A DNA stretch of 64,000 nt from Streptomyces panaciradicis (GTDB taxonomy: Bacteria; Actinomycetota; Actinomycetes; Streptomycetales; Streptomycetaceae), in contig NZ_JAMGBF010000022.1 in assembly GCF_023516615.1 (NCBI RefSeq), positions 98,300 to 162,299 of the forward strand, in the 5' to 3' direction. The notes under the pieces are model-generated. The model saw nothing but the letters and a program-made list of their open reading frames with translations. It had not been told where the DNA came from and did not search any database. The translations under genes were made by a program, and so were the position numbers. Shown here piece after piece: positions 25,171 through 33,308 of this stretch (positions are counted from its first letter, which is position 1; every line of letters begins with the position of its first letter).

Positions 25171-25860
25171 TCATGCAGCTCGCTGTCGGTCTAGCCGGGC
25201 GGTGGCGAGATCGATGCGCGACGGGTGGGGAGCCGCCCGTACGGTGTTGCCCCTGGCGGTGCCGTCAGGGTTCGTCCGCCGTTGACGGCACGGCGCACCC
25301 GCAGGTGCGTGGCACCACTCGCACCGGACGCTGAGCGCGTCGGGGACGCCGCTGGCGCCGGCAGCTTCGCGCGCGGCGCGGGTCCGACGGTAGCCGGCCA
25401 GCTCGGCGCGGACAGCCGGCGGGATGCACGACCCGATCTCGCGCAGGCGCTCCTCGATGTCGCGGGACCGGCCACCGCTGGTGATCTGCTGGTGCGTCGA
25501 GGGGGCGGCCATACCGGCGGCGACAGCGTTGCGGGACCGGAGCAGCTCGGCTCGCCAGGCGGCTGGATCGTCCGGGTCGGCAGCCGGTGTGGGGTCGGTG
25601 TGCCGGTCGAGGCGGTCGCGTCGGTGGGCACGCCACTTGCGGGCGATGTCCACGGGCAGGATCGGGTACGGCGAGTCGAGGACGTGGGACCGTATCGCCT
25701 CGCGGACGTCCCAGCCGTGGTCGGTGGCGAAGGGCACGTCGTCGAGCAGCTCCTGCCACTGGGCGATCTGGTCACCCGCTTCGCCCGGGCCGGTGCGGAT
25801 GGTGCGGGGGTCCAGGCGGCCGATGTAGGCGAGGATGGCGGCGATTTCGTTGCGCTCCAG
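25171..25860 (-). CDS. Element-borne zinc-finger-like protein, apparent CTG start
   Basis: 229 aa if started at CTG 25860, which sits nine bases after GGAG and directly follows the upstream gene. The frame has a stop three codons before this CTG. The sequence then reads ERNEIAAILAYIGRLDPRTI, coding-like and typical of the start of these proteins in actinobacterial elements. The next usable start (GTG 25737) would remove it. The C-terminus has CEWCHAPAGAPC then HPSRID, a zinc-ribbon-like C-x2-C-x6-C with a later His. It may bind DNA in replication or transfer control. Confidence 0.65.
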   Translation of the reverse strand: MERNEIAAILAYIGRLDPRTIRTGPGEAGDQIAQWQELLDDVPFATDHGWDVREAIRSHVLDSPYPILPVDIARKWRAHRRDRLDRHTDPTPAADPDDPAAWRAELLRSRNAVAAGMAAPSTHQQITSGGRSRDIEERLREIGSCIPPAVRAELAGYRRTRAAREAAGASGVPDALSVRCEWCHAPAGAPCRQRRTNPDGTARGNTVRAAPHPSRIDLATARLDRQRAA

Positions 25861-25873
25861 GGGTGGTTACTCC

Positions 25874-26716
25874 TTACGATCCGGTCGGTTCGTCGAGGGC
25901 GGCGAGCAGGGCGGCCATGTGCGCTTCGGAGCGCGTCATGCCGGTGGTCGAGGTGGGCGTGCCGCCGGGCAGGGCGTAGAGGTTGGGGCGGCCAGGGGTG
26001 GGGGTGCGCTCGCGGGCGATCCACGCGCGCCAGTCGGCAGCCCAGGCTGCAGCGGTGCGGGGGTCCCAGGTGGCCCGGTAGGTGCGCCACTTCTCGTCGG
26101 CGGCGTGCAGGGCATGCTCGCCGAGTCGGGCGAGGTGGCCGTGGTCCTGCAGCCAGGCCCGGGCGTCGTCGTCGATCTGCCAGTCGGTGGCGGAGATGAG
26201 CGGGGCAGAGCTGCTGCTGTTACTACCGTTCACCTTCGGTTCTCTTCTGTTCTGGGGGTCGGAATCCGCACCCCCAGAGGGTCTGAATCCGACCCCCCTG
26301 GGGGTCACATTCCGTACCGGGGGATCAGATTCCGGCCCCCCGTCGAAGGCGTCGGCAGGGTCGGATTCCGGGCCCCCAGGGGTCGGATCCTGACCCCCCG
26401 GGAGGGGCAGATCCTGATCCCCCTCGGCAGCCTGTTCGGCGAGGAACCGGGCAGCGTCCGGCAGGTGGTAGTACGTCTCTCCCCGTGGCCCCTTGCGTCC
26501 GGGGAGCGGGACCAGCTCCCCGCCGGCGATCAGCTTGGCCAGTGCGTCACGCACCGCGGTGCGGGAGGCGTTCGCGCGCTTCATGAGGGTGGGCACGGAC
26601 GCGTACGCGATGCAGCGCCGGTCGATGCACCGGTCGGCGATCAAAGCGAGGACCAGGCGGGCGGTGCCTTTGCTGTGGCTGTTGTTCCACACCCATTCGC
26701 GGGCGTCGTGGCTCAT
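25874..26716 (-). CDS. Winged-helix replication-type protein of the element
   Basis: A 280-aa protein. Residues about 1-95 are a winged helix of the kind found in plasmid replication or control proteins (HSKGTARLVLALIADRCI, VPTLMKRANASRTAVRDALA, then GRKGPRGETYYHLP). Residues about 100-170 are a linker built on repeats of G-G-x-(E/D)-S-D-P, encoded by palindromic DNA repeats. The C-terminal part (ISATDWQIDDDARAWLQDHG, WRTYRATWDPRTAAAWAADW) is common in actinobacterial element proteins. Whether it initiates replication is inference. It precedes the zinc-finger gene by 13 bases. Confidence 0.65.
   Translation of the reverse strand: MSHDAREWVWNNSHSKGTARLVLALIADRCIDRRCIAYASVPTLMKRANASRTAVRDALAKLIAGGELVPLPGRKGPRGETYYHLPDAARFLAEQAAEGDQDLPLPGGQDPTPGGPESDPADAFDGGPESDPPVRNVTPRGVGFRPSGGADSDPQNRREPKVNGSNSSSSAPLISATDWQIDDDARAWLQDHGHLARLGEHALHAADEKWRTYRATWDPRTAAAWAADWRAWIARERTPTPGRPNLYALPGGTPTSTTGMTRSEAHMAALLAALDEPTGS
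26255..26425. repeat. Palindromic iteron-like repeats inside the winged-helix gene
   Basis: About seven degenerate copies of a 20-22 base unit follow each other with small gaps. The consensus is close to GGGGTCGGAATCCGACCCC, itself a palindrome. They encode the G-G-x-E-S-D-P linker of the protein in the gene that contains them. Palindromic repeats within a rep-like gene are a common form of replication origin. A purely protein-level repeat is possible, but the DNA symmetry suggests a binding site. Confidence 0.65.
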
Positions 26717-27198
26717 GAGGCGGCGGCTCCTAGGTGAGGACGGTGAGATGCGGGCGGCCCTCGACGGGCGGTGCACAGGGAGAGGGGTGGCACACAGCCC
26801 CGGCCCGAAGGTGCGGGGGAGGCTGGTGGCGTCGTATGGCCAAGACAGCCACACCCATGCCGCACAAGTCCAGCATTCCGCCGGGAAATCAGACAGCTGA
26901 CGGCGAACGCTTACGACGAGCGAGGGACCAAAACTATAAACCCGAATCGCCGGTTGCCGAAATAATGCCCCGTCAGATGAAGCCAGAAGCATCACATCGA
27001 GAACCCGTTGACTCCCGCTGCGAGCGCAAGCTACAACACAACACCCCACGTCAGAGCATGTCTCCGGGCTGACGAAGCCACCGCCGACCGGATACTCGAA
27101 ACCCAGCCCGCAGGTACGTCCCGGCCGCTGAGCCGGGCGCAACATAGCCGACGATCGCCGGTTAACCAAACCGGGGATCCGGAGCTACAAATGGAGCT
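26717..27198. promoter_or_regulatory. Divergent control region with inverted repeat
   Basis: About 480 bases without a gene between the leftward winged-helix gene and the rightward XRE gene. It has the lowest-GC stretch of the element, roughly 26910-27040. At 27158-27174 there is CCGGTT-N5-AACCGG, 24 bases before the XRE start and a good candidate operator for that repressor. Confidence 0.5.
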
Positions 27199-27456
27199 AT
27201 GGCAGCACGATCCCTGGAAATCGGTCCGGCCGGAATACGGACCGCCCGCACCATCGAAATCCTCCGCACCGAACGCGGCCTCGCCCAGCGCGAGCTCGCC
27301 GCCCGCGTCTCCGCTTTCGGCCGTCCGATGACCAACACGATGCTGTCCCGCATCGAACGCGCCCAACGCCGCTGCGACATCGACGACCTCGTCGCCCTCG
27401 CCCAGGCCCTCCGGGTCTCGCCCCTGGCACTTCTCCACGGGGTTCAAGCCACATAG
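27199..27456 (+). CDS. XRE-family repressor-like protein
   Basis: An 85-aa single-domain helix-turn-helix protein: RTARTIEILRTERGLAQREL, AARVSAFGRPMTNTMLSRIE, then CDIDDLVALAQALRVSPLAL. It is small and lacks a sensor domain, as in repressors of integrative elements. It sits upstream of xis-int on the same strand, and an inverted repeat lies just before it, so autoregulation and control of excision are likely. Confidence 0.8.
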   Translation: MAARSLEIGPAGIRTARTIEILRTERGLAQRELAARVSAFGRPMTNTMLSRIERAQRRCDIDDLVALAQALRVSPLALLHGVQAT

Positions 27457-27589
27457 GCCCGCCTGCCACTGGCCCGGACTGCTGCCCCAAACCGCTTCCC
27501 CGAGTAAAGGACGCTTCGCCCTTGCGCCGACCTGCAATACCCCCTGCCCACGCCCGCTCTCAGTGCACCGCGAAGGAGGTGAATGTGGA

Positions 27590-27802
27590 ATGGCTGACCG
27601 CCTCCTGACCGTGGCCGAAGCCGGCGAGCTGCTCGGCACCGGCGAGCGCTTCGTCCGCCGCCTCATCGCCGAGCGCCGTATCCGCTACGTCAAGCTCGGC
27701 CGCCCGGTGCGCATCCCCGAGAGCGCGGTCGCCGAGTACGTCGAGGCGCGCACCGTCGAGCCGGTCCGCCGCAGCCGTGCCCGCTACGGGAAGGCGGCCT
27801 GA
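27590..27802 (+). CDS. xis: Excisionase (helix-turn-helix, MerR-like DNA binding)
   Basis: A 70-aa protein: LLTVAEAGELLGTGERFVRR, LIAERRIRYVKLGRPVRIPE, SAVAEYVE. This is the excisionase/HTH_17 pattern that bends attachment-site DNA and steers the integrase to excision. GGAGG lies ten bases before the ATG. The stop overlaps the integrase ATG (TGATG), as usual for xis-int pairs. Confidence 0.88.
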   Translation: MADRLLTVAEAGELLGTGERFVRRLIAERRIRYVKLGRPVRIPESAVAEYVEARTVEPVRRSRARYGKAA

Positions 27803-28953
27803 TGGCGGGACGCAAGCCGCAGCGGCGGCGCGAGTTCGGCACGGTACGGCGGCTCCCCTCGGGCCGGTGGCAGGCCCGCTACATCGGACCGGACGGCCAG
27901 CGGTACACCGCACCGGAGACGTTCGAGACCAGGTCCGACGCCCAGGACTGGCTCAACCTCGTCCGCGCCGACATCGAGCGCAACACCTGGCACAACCCGG
28001 ATGCAGGCGCGCTCAACTTCGAGAAGTACGCCCTGCGTTGGATGGAGGAGCGTGGCCTGGCCGCGACCACGGTCGACCGGTACGGGGGTCTGCTGCGCGG
28101 GCACATCCTGCCGACGTTCGGCGGCAAGGACCTGGACGAGATCACCCCGCCCTCTGTCCGCACGTGGCGAGCCGAGCGCCTGAAGGCGACCGGCCCGACC
28201 ACGGTCGCCAAGTCGTACCGCCTGCTGAAGGGCATCCTGCAGACGGCGGTCGACGACGACCTCCTCCGAACCAACCCGTGCCGCATCAAGGGCGCCGGCA
28301 AGGAGCAGGCCGACGAGCGCCCCACCGCCACCATCGCGCAGGTCTTCGACCTCGCCGACGCCATGGGCCCACGCTGGCGCCTGATGGTCCTGCTCGGCGC
28401 CTTCGCCTCCCTCCGCCCGGAGGAGCTGGCCGAACTGCGCCGTCACAGTGTCGATCTCGACGAATGCTCCCTGCGCATCACGCAGGCTTCCCCGGAGCTG
28501 ACGAACGGACGACGAGTGACGGGCGACCCCAAGTCCCGTGCGGGCAAACGCACCGTGTACCTGCCCGACTTCCTGCTCCCCGAGCTCCGCCGCCACCTCC
28601 AGTGGTTCGCCGAGAAGGAACGGGACGGCCTGATCTTCGTCGGCGAGAAGGGCGCCCCCTTTCGCCGCTCGACCTTCGGCCGCAAGTGGCGAAAGGCGCG
28701 CACCAAGGTCGGGATGCCGGACAACTTCCGCTTCTACGACCTCCGCCACACCGGCAACACTCTGGCCGCTGACACCGGAGCCAAGTTGAAGGACCTCATG
28801 GTCCGCGCCGGCCAGTCTTCGGAGCGGGCCCAGCTGATCTACCAGCACTCGACGGCGAAGCACCAGCGCAAGCTTGCTCGGGGCATCGACGCCGAGGTGC
28901 GGCAGCAACTGCGCCAGGCAGATGTGGGGGGAATGCCAGCCGCAGAAGCGTGA
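27802..28953 (+). CDS. int: Tyrosine recombinase integrase
   Basis: A 383-aa phage-type integrase. Residues about 1-60 form an arm-binding part, 70-160 the core-binding SAM-like domain and 175-360 the catalytic domain. Catalytic residues visible: R205 (FASLRPEEL), K244, R315 and H316 (YDLRHTGNT), and nucleophile Y347 (LIYQHS). Two positions usually occupied by His are Tyr312 and Gln338 (RAGQSS); both substitutions are tolerated in some members. It catalyses integration of the element and, with Xis, excision. The attachment site is often just downstream of int. Confidence 0.92.
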   Translation: MAGRKPQRRREFGTVRRLPSGRWQARYIGPDGQRYTAPETFETRSDAQDWLNLVRADIERNTWHNPDAGALNFEKYALRWMEERGLAATTVDRYGGLLRGHILPTFGGKDLDEITPPSVRTWRAERLKATGPTTVAKSYRLLKGILQTAVDDDLLRTNPCRIKGAGKEQADERPTATIAQVFDLADAMGPRWRLMVLLGAFASLRPEELAELRRHSVDLDECSLRITQASPELTNGRRVTGDPKSRAGKRTVYLPDFLLPELRRHLQWFAEKERDGLIFVGEKGAPFRRSTFGRKWRKARTKVGMPDNFRFYDLRHTGNTLAADTGAKLKDLMVRAGQSSERAQLIYQHSTAKHQRKLARGIDAEVRQQLRQADVGGMPAAEA

Positions 28954-28962
28954 CGATGCGAT

Positions 28963-28997
28963 GGGCGTAGCGAATCCGGCCGGGTTTCGCTACGCCC
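28963..28997 (+). terminator. Strong hairpin after the integrase gene
   Basis: GGGCGTAGCGAA pairs perfectly with TTCGCTACGCCC, with a short Gly-Cyt-rich loop. It starts nine bases beyond the integrase stop. It probably ends the xis-int transcript, although hairpins of this kind also occur in attP regions. Confidence 0.75.
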
Positions 28998-29140
28998 GTA
29001 GCCGTGTCGGGATTGCCGCTGCAGCACCGTGCGCCCCTCGTGCCCCCTTGAGGGACGGCTTCCGTTGAGATCAGCTTTCTCTGTATGTACTGACAGGGGA
29101 GTTGAGGCTGGTCTCGGTCGGCCCTTCTGGAGGGGGAGTA

Positions 29141-31207
29141 GTGGCGATCAAGTTGCTGTCGGTTGCGCCTGCGCAGAACGAGCTGATCGACAAGGCCATC
29201 GTGCTGGGCAATCGATACACGAAGACGTTGGGGCTCTTGAAGCCTCCCGCGTACGCCAAGGCGGCGGAAGACGGTGGACTACTCGTAGCTGTTGAGGCGG
29301 ACGAGGTGATCGGCTACGCATTGTTCGGGCTCCCGAAAAGGAGCGCGCACATACGCCTGGCCCACTTGTGCGTGGCGGAGGAGCAGCGCGGCAGGAGCAT
29401 CGCACGGCAACTGGTGGAGGAGATCAGGAAGAGGTATCCACAACGGCTCGGCATAAAGGCCAAGTGTCGTCGGGACTACAACCTCAGCGGCATGTGGACG
29501 AGCCTGGGGTTCGTCCCTCACGGCGAGGTACGCGGACGCGGCCGGGACGGGGAGATCCTCGACGGATGGTGGCTGGATCTCGGGCACCCCCACCTCTTCA
29601 CTGAGGTGGAGAGCGATGCCCTGCTGGTCGTCGCGGTCGACCACGAGGTGTTCGCAGATCTCCGCGGACTCACCTACACAACCGACGTAGAGGAATCCCG
29701 TGCCCTGGAAGCGGGCTGGATGACGGATCTCGTCGAGCTCGCCTACACGCCCCAACTGGTCCATCAAATCCGCGATATCGCCGACACCGCCGAGCGCCAG
29801 CACCAGCGGGCGGCGCTGTCCGGACTGCGTCAGCTCACTCCCGCCCCTGCGGCCGTGGCTGAACGAACGGCTGAACTGCTCAGCGCGGCCAAGAAGTCAC
29901 TCCCGGACCTTTCCGACGACGGGGCACTCCGTCGCTGCGCGCAGTACGTGGCCGAGACCTCGTGCGCCGGCCTCCGCGTGCTGGCCACTCGGAACCCCCT
30001 CCTGTCCCGCCTGGCGGACGTGGCTTGGGAAGTTGCCAGGGTCCGCGTCGTATCGCCCGCCACGGTGACGCTGCACGTGGACGAGCTTCGACAGGCCCAG
30101 GTCTACCGCCCGGCCGACCTGATGGGTACGGACTTCCGGTCCATGGAGGTGTCCCCAGGCGCCGAGGACGAACTGGTTGCCTTTTTCAATCAGTCCGGCG
30201 GGGACGACGGATCGGCCTTCGCTGAACGCTTGCGCTCCCTGGCCGCCGACTCGATCGATTGGCGCCGCGAACTGCTTCGGGACGGGGAGGGCCACCCCGT
30301 AGCCCTCTACGCGTGGGCGCTGGACGGGCGGACCCTGATGGTCCCTGTGCTCCGCACCGCAGAACATCCGCTCGAAGAGACCCTGGCCAGGCAACTCCTC
30401 TTCCTGCTCAAGCGCCTTGGGCGGGACTGCGGCGCGGAGACCATTCGAATCACCGACCCGCATCCCTCGGCCGTGGCCAAGGCAGCCGGTGGGGATGACG
30501 GCTTCTTCGAGCACGACGGCAGGCTCGTGGCTCTCCTGGTAAACGTGTGCGGTACGGCAGCTGAGGTGGAGGCCGTGGCTGGAGGGCTCGCTCGCGAGCT
30601 GACCGTGGAGGCAGCCGCCCTGCATGAGGGCATGCCCGCCGAGGTAGCCGCCGTGGTGGAACGCGCCTGGTGGCCGACGAAGGTCATCGACTCCGGGTTG
30701 CCGTCCTTCGTGGTGCCGATCAAACCGCGTTGGTCCACCGAACTGTTCAACGTCCCGGCCATGCTCCTGCCGCGCAGCGACGTCCTGGGCATCAGTAGGG
30801 AGCACGTCTACTACCGTTCGTCGGGGCATCGAGGCGAGAGCGTTCCCGCCCGCCTCCTCTGGTACGTCAGTGAGGGGCCCGCCGGGGTGGAAAGCCAGAT
30901 GATCGTGGGCAGTTCGCGGCTTGACGAAGTGCTCATCGACACACCTGATGCCCTGTTCTCGAAATTCGAACACCTGGGCGTATATGGTCGAGCTGAGGTT
31001 CAGGAAGCGGCTGATGCCTCAGGTCACGCCATGGCACTGAGGTTCTCGGACACCGAGATCTTCCCCAGGCCGGTGACGCTGAAGCGATTGACCGCGCTGG
31101 CCAGGGAGCTGGGACTACCTTGGTCATCGAACTCGCTGATCTCGCTGTCGAAGATCAGCAACGAGCTGTTCCAGGCGGTCTACAAAGAGGGGCACCGAAA
31201 GACGTGA
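29141..31207 (+). CDS. Large multidomain protein: GNAT, PIN-like and ASCH/PUA-like regions
   Basis: 688 aa from a GTG with GGAGGGGGA close upstream. Residues about 1-150 are a GNAT acetyltransferase (IRLAHLCVAEEQRGRSIARQ is motif A). Residues about 155-310 look like a PIN nuclease: D in LLVVAVDHEVFADL, acidic residues in VEESRALEAGWMTDLVE and a final VLATRN. The middle is unassigned. Residues about 540-688 (VPARLLWYVSEG, SSRLDEVLID, FEHLGVYGRAEV, MALRFSDTEIF) resemble ASCH/EVE-type PUA-like RNA-binding folds. GNAT and PIN domains occur in toxins that act on tRNA, so an RNA-directed defence or toxin is my inference. Overlaps the next gene (GTGA). Confidence 0.6.
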   Translation: MAIKLLSVAPAQNELIDKAIVLGNRYTKTLGLLKPPAYAKAAEDGGLLVAVEADEVIGYALFGLPKRSAHIRLAHLCVAEEQRGRSIARQLVEEIRKRYPQRLGIKAKCRRDYNLSGMWTSLGFVPHGEVRGRGRDGEILDGWWLDLGHPHLFTEVESDALLVVAVDHEVFADLRGLTYTTDVEESRALEAGWMTDLVELAYTPQLVHQIRDIADTAERQHQRAALSGLRQLTPAPAAVAERTAELLSAAKKSLPDLSDDGALRRCAQYVAETSCAGLRVLATRNPLLSRLADVAWEVARVRVVSPATVTLHVDELRQAQVYRPADLMGTDFRSMEVSPGAEDELVAFFNQSGGDDGSAFAERLRSLAADSIDWRRELLRDGEGHPVALYAWALDGRTLMVPVLRTAEHPLEETLARQLLFLLKRLGRDCGAETIRITDPHPSAVAKAAGGDDGFFEHDGRLVALLVNVCGTAAEVEAVAGGLARELTVEAAALHEGMPAEVAAVVERAWWPTKVIDSGLPSFVVPIKPRWSTELFNVPAMLLPRSDVLGISREHVYYRSSGHRGESVPARLLWYVSEGPAGVESQMIVGSSRLDEVLIDTPDALFSKFEHLGVYGRAEVQEAADASGHAMALRFSDTEIFPRPVTLKRLTALARELGLPWSSNSLISLSKISNELFQAVYKEGHRKT

Positions 31208-31683
31208 ACGATCCGGAACGCGCGATGCTGCTGTCCGTCCACCCGCGCTTCGCCACCGCGATCCTGGCCGGCAGCAAGACGGTGGAGGTCCGCCGCCAAC
31301 GCGTCGCCGCTCCTCCCGGAACGCCCGTCCTGCTCTACGCGACTGCCCCCACCATGGCTCTGGTCGGCATGGCGCGTATCGCATCGGTCCACGTTGCCTC
31401 CCCCAAGGAGGTCTGGTCGGCGCATCGTGCACAGACAGGGATCACCCGGCGCGAGTACGACGCGTATATGAGCGGTGCGACCCAAGCGAGCGGTCTCACC
31501 TTGGAGGACCCCGTGTCCTTCGACGAGCCGGTGACGCTCAGCGCGCTGCGCTCTGCGGGGACCTTCCACCCTCCGCAGAGCTATCGCTATCTGAAGAGTG
31601 CTGAACTGCGTCAGGTATCAGAGGCTGGGCCCGCCGTGGGCAGTGCGCTGCGGCAAGCACTGCCGGATGCGGTGCACGCGTAG
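31204..31683 (+). CDS. ASCH-domain protein
   Basis: A 159-aa protein with an ASCH (PUA-like) domain at about residues 8-100: LLSVHPRFATAILAGSKTVE, VRRQRVAAPPGTPVLLYATA and LVGMARIASVHVASPKEVW. K-T-V-E-x-R-R is the typical ASCH signature. Some ASCH proteins bind RNA, some cleave it, and YqfB hydrolyses N4-acetylcytidine. GTG start overlaps the stop of the large multidomain gene, so the two act together, perhaps as effector and modulator. Confidence 0.8.
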   Translation: MNDPERAMLLSVHPRFATAILAGSKTVEVRRQRVAAPPGTPVLLYATAPTMALVGMARIASVHVASPKEVWSAHRAQTGITRREYDAYMSGATQASGLTLEDPVSFDEPVTLSALRSAGTFHPPQSYRYLKSAELRQVSEAGPAVGSALRQALPDAVHA

Positions 31684-31724
31684 ATCGCTTGGCCACTGCC
31701 TGGGGAAGAGATCATCATGTGGGA

Positions 31725-32261
31725 ATGCCTGAGAACCGATCCTACGTGGCACCGGCCGTGGTGCGGCTCCCCCAGTACACGAAAGCGGACCAGGAGGAGA
31801 TCCTCGGCGACGGCGATGATCCCTTCGGTGTCGCCTCTGTCGGTCTGATCTGGCTGCCGAAGGAAGAACACTTCGCCATCAGGCACGAAGGCCGGCTCGT
31901 GGCGCACGCCGGCCTGCTGCGACTGCCTGTCGCGATCGGCGGCGCCGCGACAGAGGTGGTGGGCGTTGGTGGGGTGGCCGTCGCGCCGGGCATGCAAGGT
32001 CGGGGCCTGGCTCGGCTCGTCGTCACAGCAGCGCTGGAGCACGCCCGCACGATGGGCCCTGAGCACGCGCTTCTGTTCTGCCGGCCTCCTCTCGTGGCGC
32101 TCTATCGGCGCCTCGGATGGCACCTGCTCGACGGGGGAGTACTCGTTGAACAACCCGAAGGCCGCCTGGTGACCATGCCGCTGCAGACCATGGTGACGCC
32201 CCTGCGCGACGACGCCCGCTGGCCGCCAGGACCGGTACGGCTGTTCTCGCTCCCCATGTGA
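31725..32261 (+). CDS. GNAT N-acetyltransferase
   Basis: A 178-aa single-domain GNAT. Motif A reads VGVGGVAVAPGMQGRGLARL (Q-G-R-G-L-A), followed by ALEHARTMG and ALYRRLGWHLL, all standard. The ATG at 31725 has only a weak ribosome site; an earlier TTG in the same frame is possible. It lies 41 bases after the ASCH gene on the same strand and may belong to that operon. Substrate unknown; aminoglycosides, small molecules or tRNA are all possible. Confidence 0.8.
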   Translation: MPENRSYVAPAVVRLPQYTKADQEEILGDGDDPFGVASVGLIWLPKEEHFAIRHEGRLVAHAGLLRLPVAIGGAATEVVGVGGVAVAPGMQGRGLARLVVTAALEHARTMGPEHALLFCRPPLVALYRRLGWHLLDGGVLVEQPEGRLVTMPLQTMVTPLRDDARWPPGPVRLFSLPM

Positions 32262-32711
32262 CGGGTTCCTTCGGGGAGGGGCGCCTACCCAGCGCGGCGA
32301 CAAAAGTTCACTCCATTCCGCACAGTGTGTGGGGGCCAATTGCCGTACCAGGTCGCGAACTCGGCGAATGCGGAGAGGCCGAAGCCGAGCGCTGCCAAGG
32401 GAGGTCTCCTGTGAGCCGAGAACCGCCTCCTAGTCTCCGGACCGGGTATCACGCGCGGTGGTCTGCACGTAGTTGCCGTGAACTGAGGCTTTGCGTAAGC
32501 GACTTCGCAGGCACAGTCCTCAGTAGTGACGCAGGTCACTCAAAACGCGTCTCGCCATTTGAGATGCTTGGGAGTCGAGTCACCCAAAGTGGCCGCCGAA
32601 CGCCCCTGAGGTGCCGCGTTCAGCTCGACTTAGGGCACACGGAGGGCACGCCACCCTCAAATTGGTCTAGGCAACAAACAAACCCCAGATCGCCGACCTG
32701 GGGTTTCTCTC
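32262..32711. other. Gene-free stretch before tRNA-Gly, possible element edge
   Basis: About 450 bases. It carries the direct repeat GGGCAC at 32633-32638 and 32644-32649 and the tRNA terminator hairpin. GC content is lower than nearby. Small frames exist but lack codon bias. Because elements often insert at the 3' end of tRNA genes, and this is the 3' side of the tRNA, an attachment site could lie here. Confidence 0.45.
32680..32706 (-). terminator. Terminator of the tRNA-Gly transcript
   Basis: AAACCCCAG and CTGGGGTTT form a 9-bp stem, and on the minus strand the stem is followed by TGTTTGTTG. It lies six bases past the tRNA 3' end. Confidence 0.75.
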
Positions 32712-32785
32712 TGGAGCGGGTGACGAGAATCGAACTCGCGCTCTCAGCTTGGGAAGCTGATGTTCTACCATTAAACTACACCCGC
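32712..32785 (-). tRNA. tRNA-Gly (anticodon CCC)
   Basis: A full cloverleaf on the minus strand: acceptor GCGGGTG/CACCCGC, D-arm with TTTAATGGTAGAAC, anticodon stem CAGC/GCTG around loop TTCCCAA (anticodon CCC), and T-arm with GTTCGATTC. The discriminator is T and CCA is encoded (32712-32714). Reads GGG codons. Confidence 0.95.
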
Positions 32786-33058
32786 GTGAGACGCCGACGG
32801 AGTCGGTGTCGGAACGCAACGTTACCTTACCTCATGGCAGACCCCCGGCGCTGGAGCCGCGGGGTCTGAGTGCGTTTCAGGGGATGGATGGGGCTGTGAG
32901 GGGCAGGAGTTGGGGCGTACGGTGGAGGGGTGGGAGAGGGTCCGGGTGAGGCCGGAGTGCCGCCTGGAGAGTCGTTCCTTCGATCCCGTAATGTGGCATT
33001 TGTCGTCCGGTGAGCAGCAGCCCGGCGAGGCTCTTTGGGGAAGGGACTCCAGAACTTG

Positions 33059-33217
33059 ATGGAGCGCACCGTCGTCCGTTGTGCCGATGGGCACGTGTTC
33101 AGCACCGCTTCGTTCCCGATGCAGCAGGCCGAGCGGCTCGGCCCCGGTCGGTTGCTCCGATGTCCCCGCTGTGCGCGGCTTCGCAGCGTCGTACCGGTGA
33201 CCCTCGAGAAGCGGTAG
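33059..33217 (+). CDS. Small conserved zinc-ribbon-like protein
   Basis: A 52-aa protein: [52 protein letters not shown]. The order C-x3-H and C-x2-C suggests one zinc site. I recall near-identical peptides in other Streptomyces upstream of dcd. Function unknown. Confidence 0.7.
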   Translation: MERTVVRCADGHVFSTASFPMQQAERLGPGRLLRCPRCARLRSVVPVTLEKR

Positions 33218-33308
33218 CGGCCCGAGCGGCCGGCAGACAGCACGAAAGAGCAGGCGCGCGGGCTGCCACGATTGTGGTCGGCTCGCGCGCCTTGCGTATC
33301 CTCGGGGC

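Noticed and set aside
28963..28997. Attachment site core at the hairpin after int
   Set aside because: A perfect stem ending a gene is better explained as a terminator; no matching tRNA sequence or second copy was found in the window.
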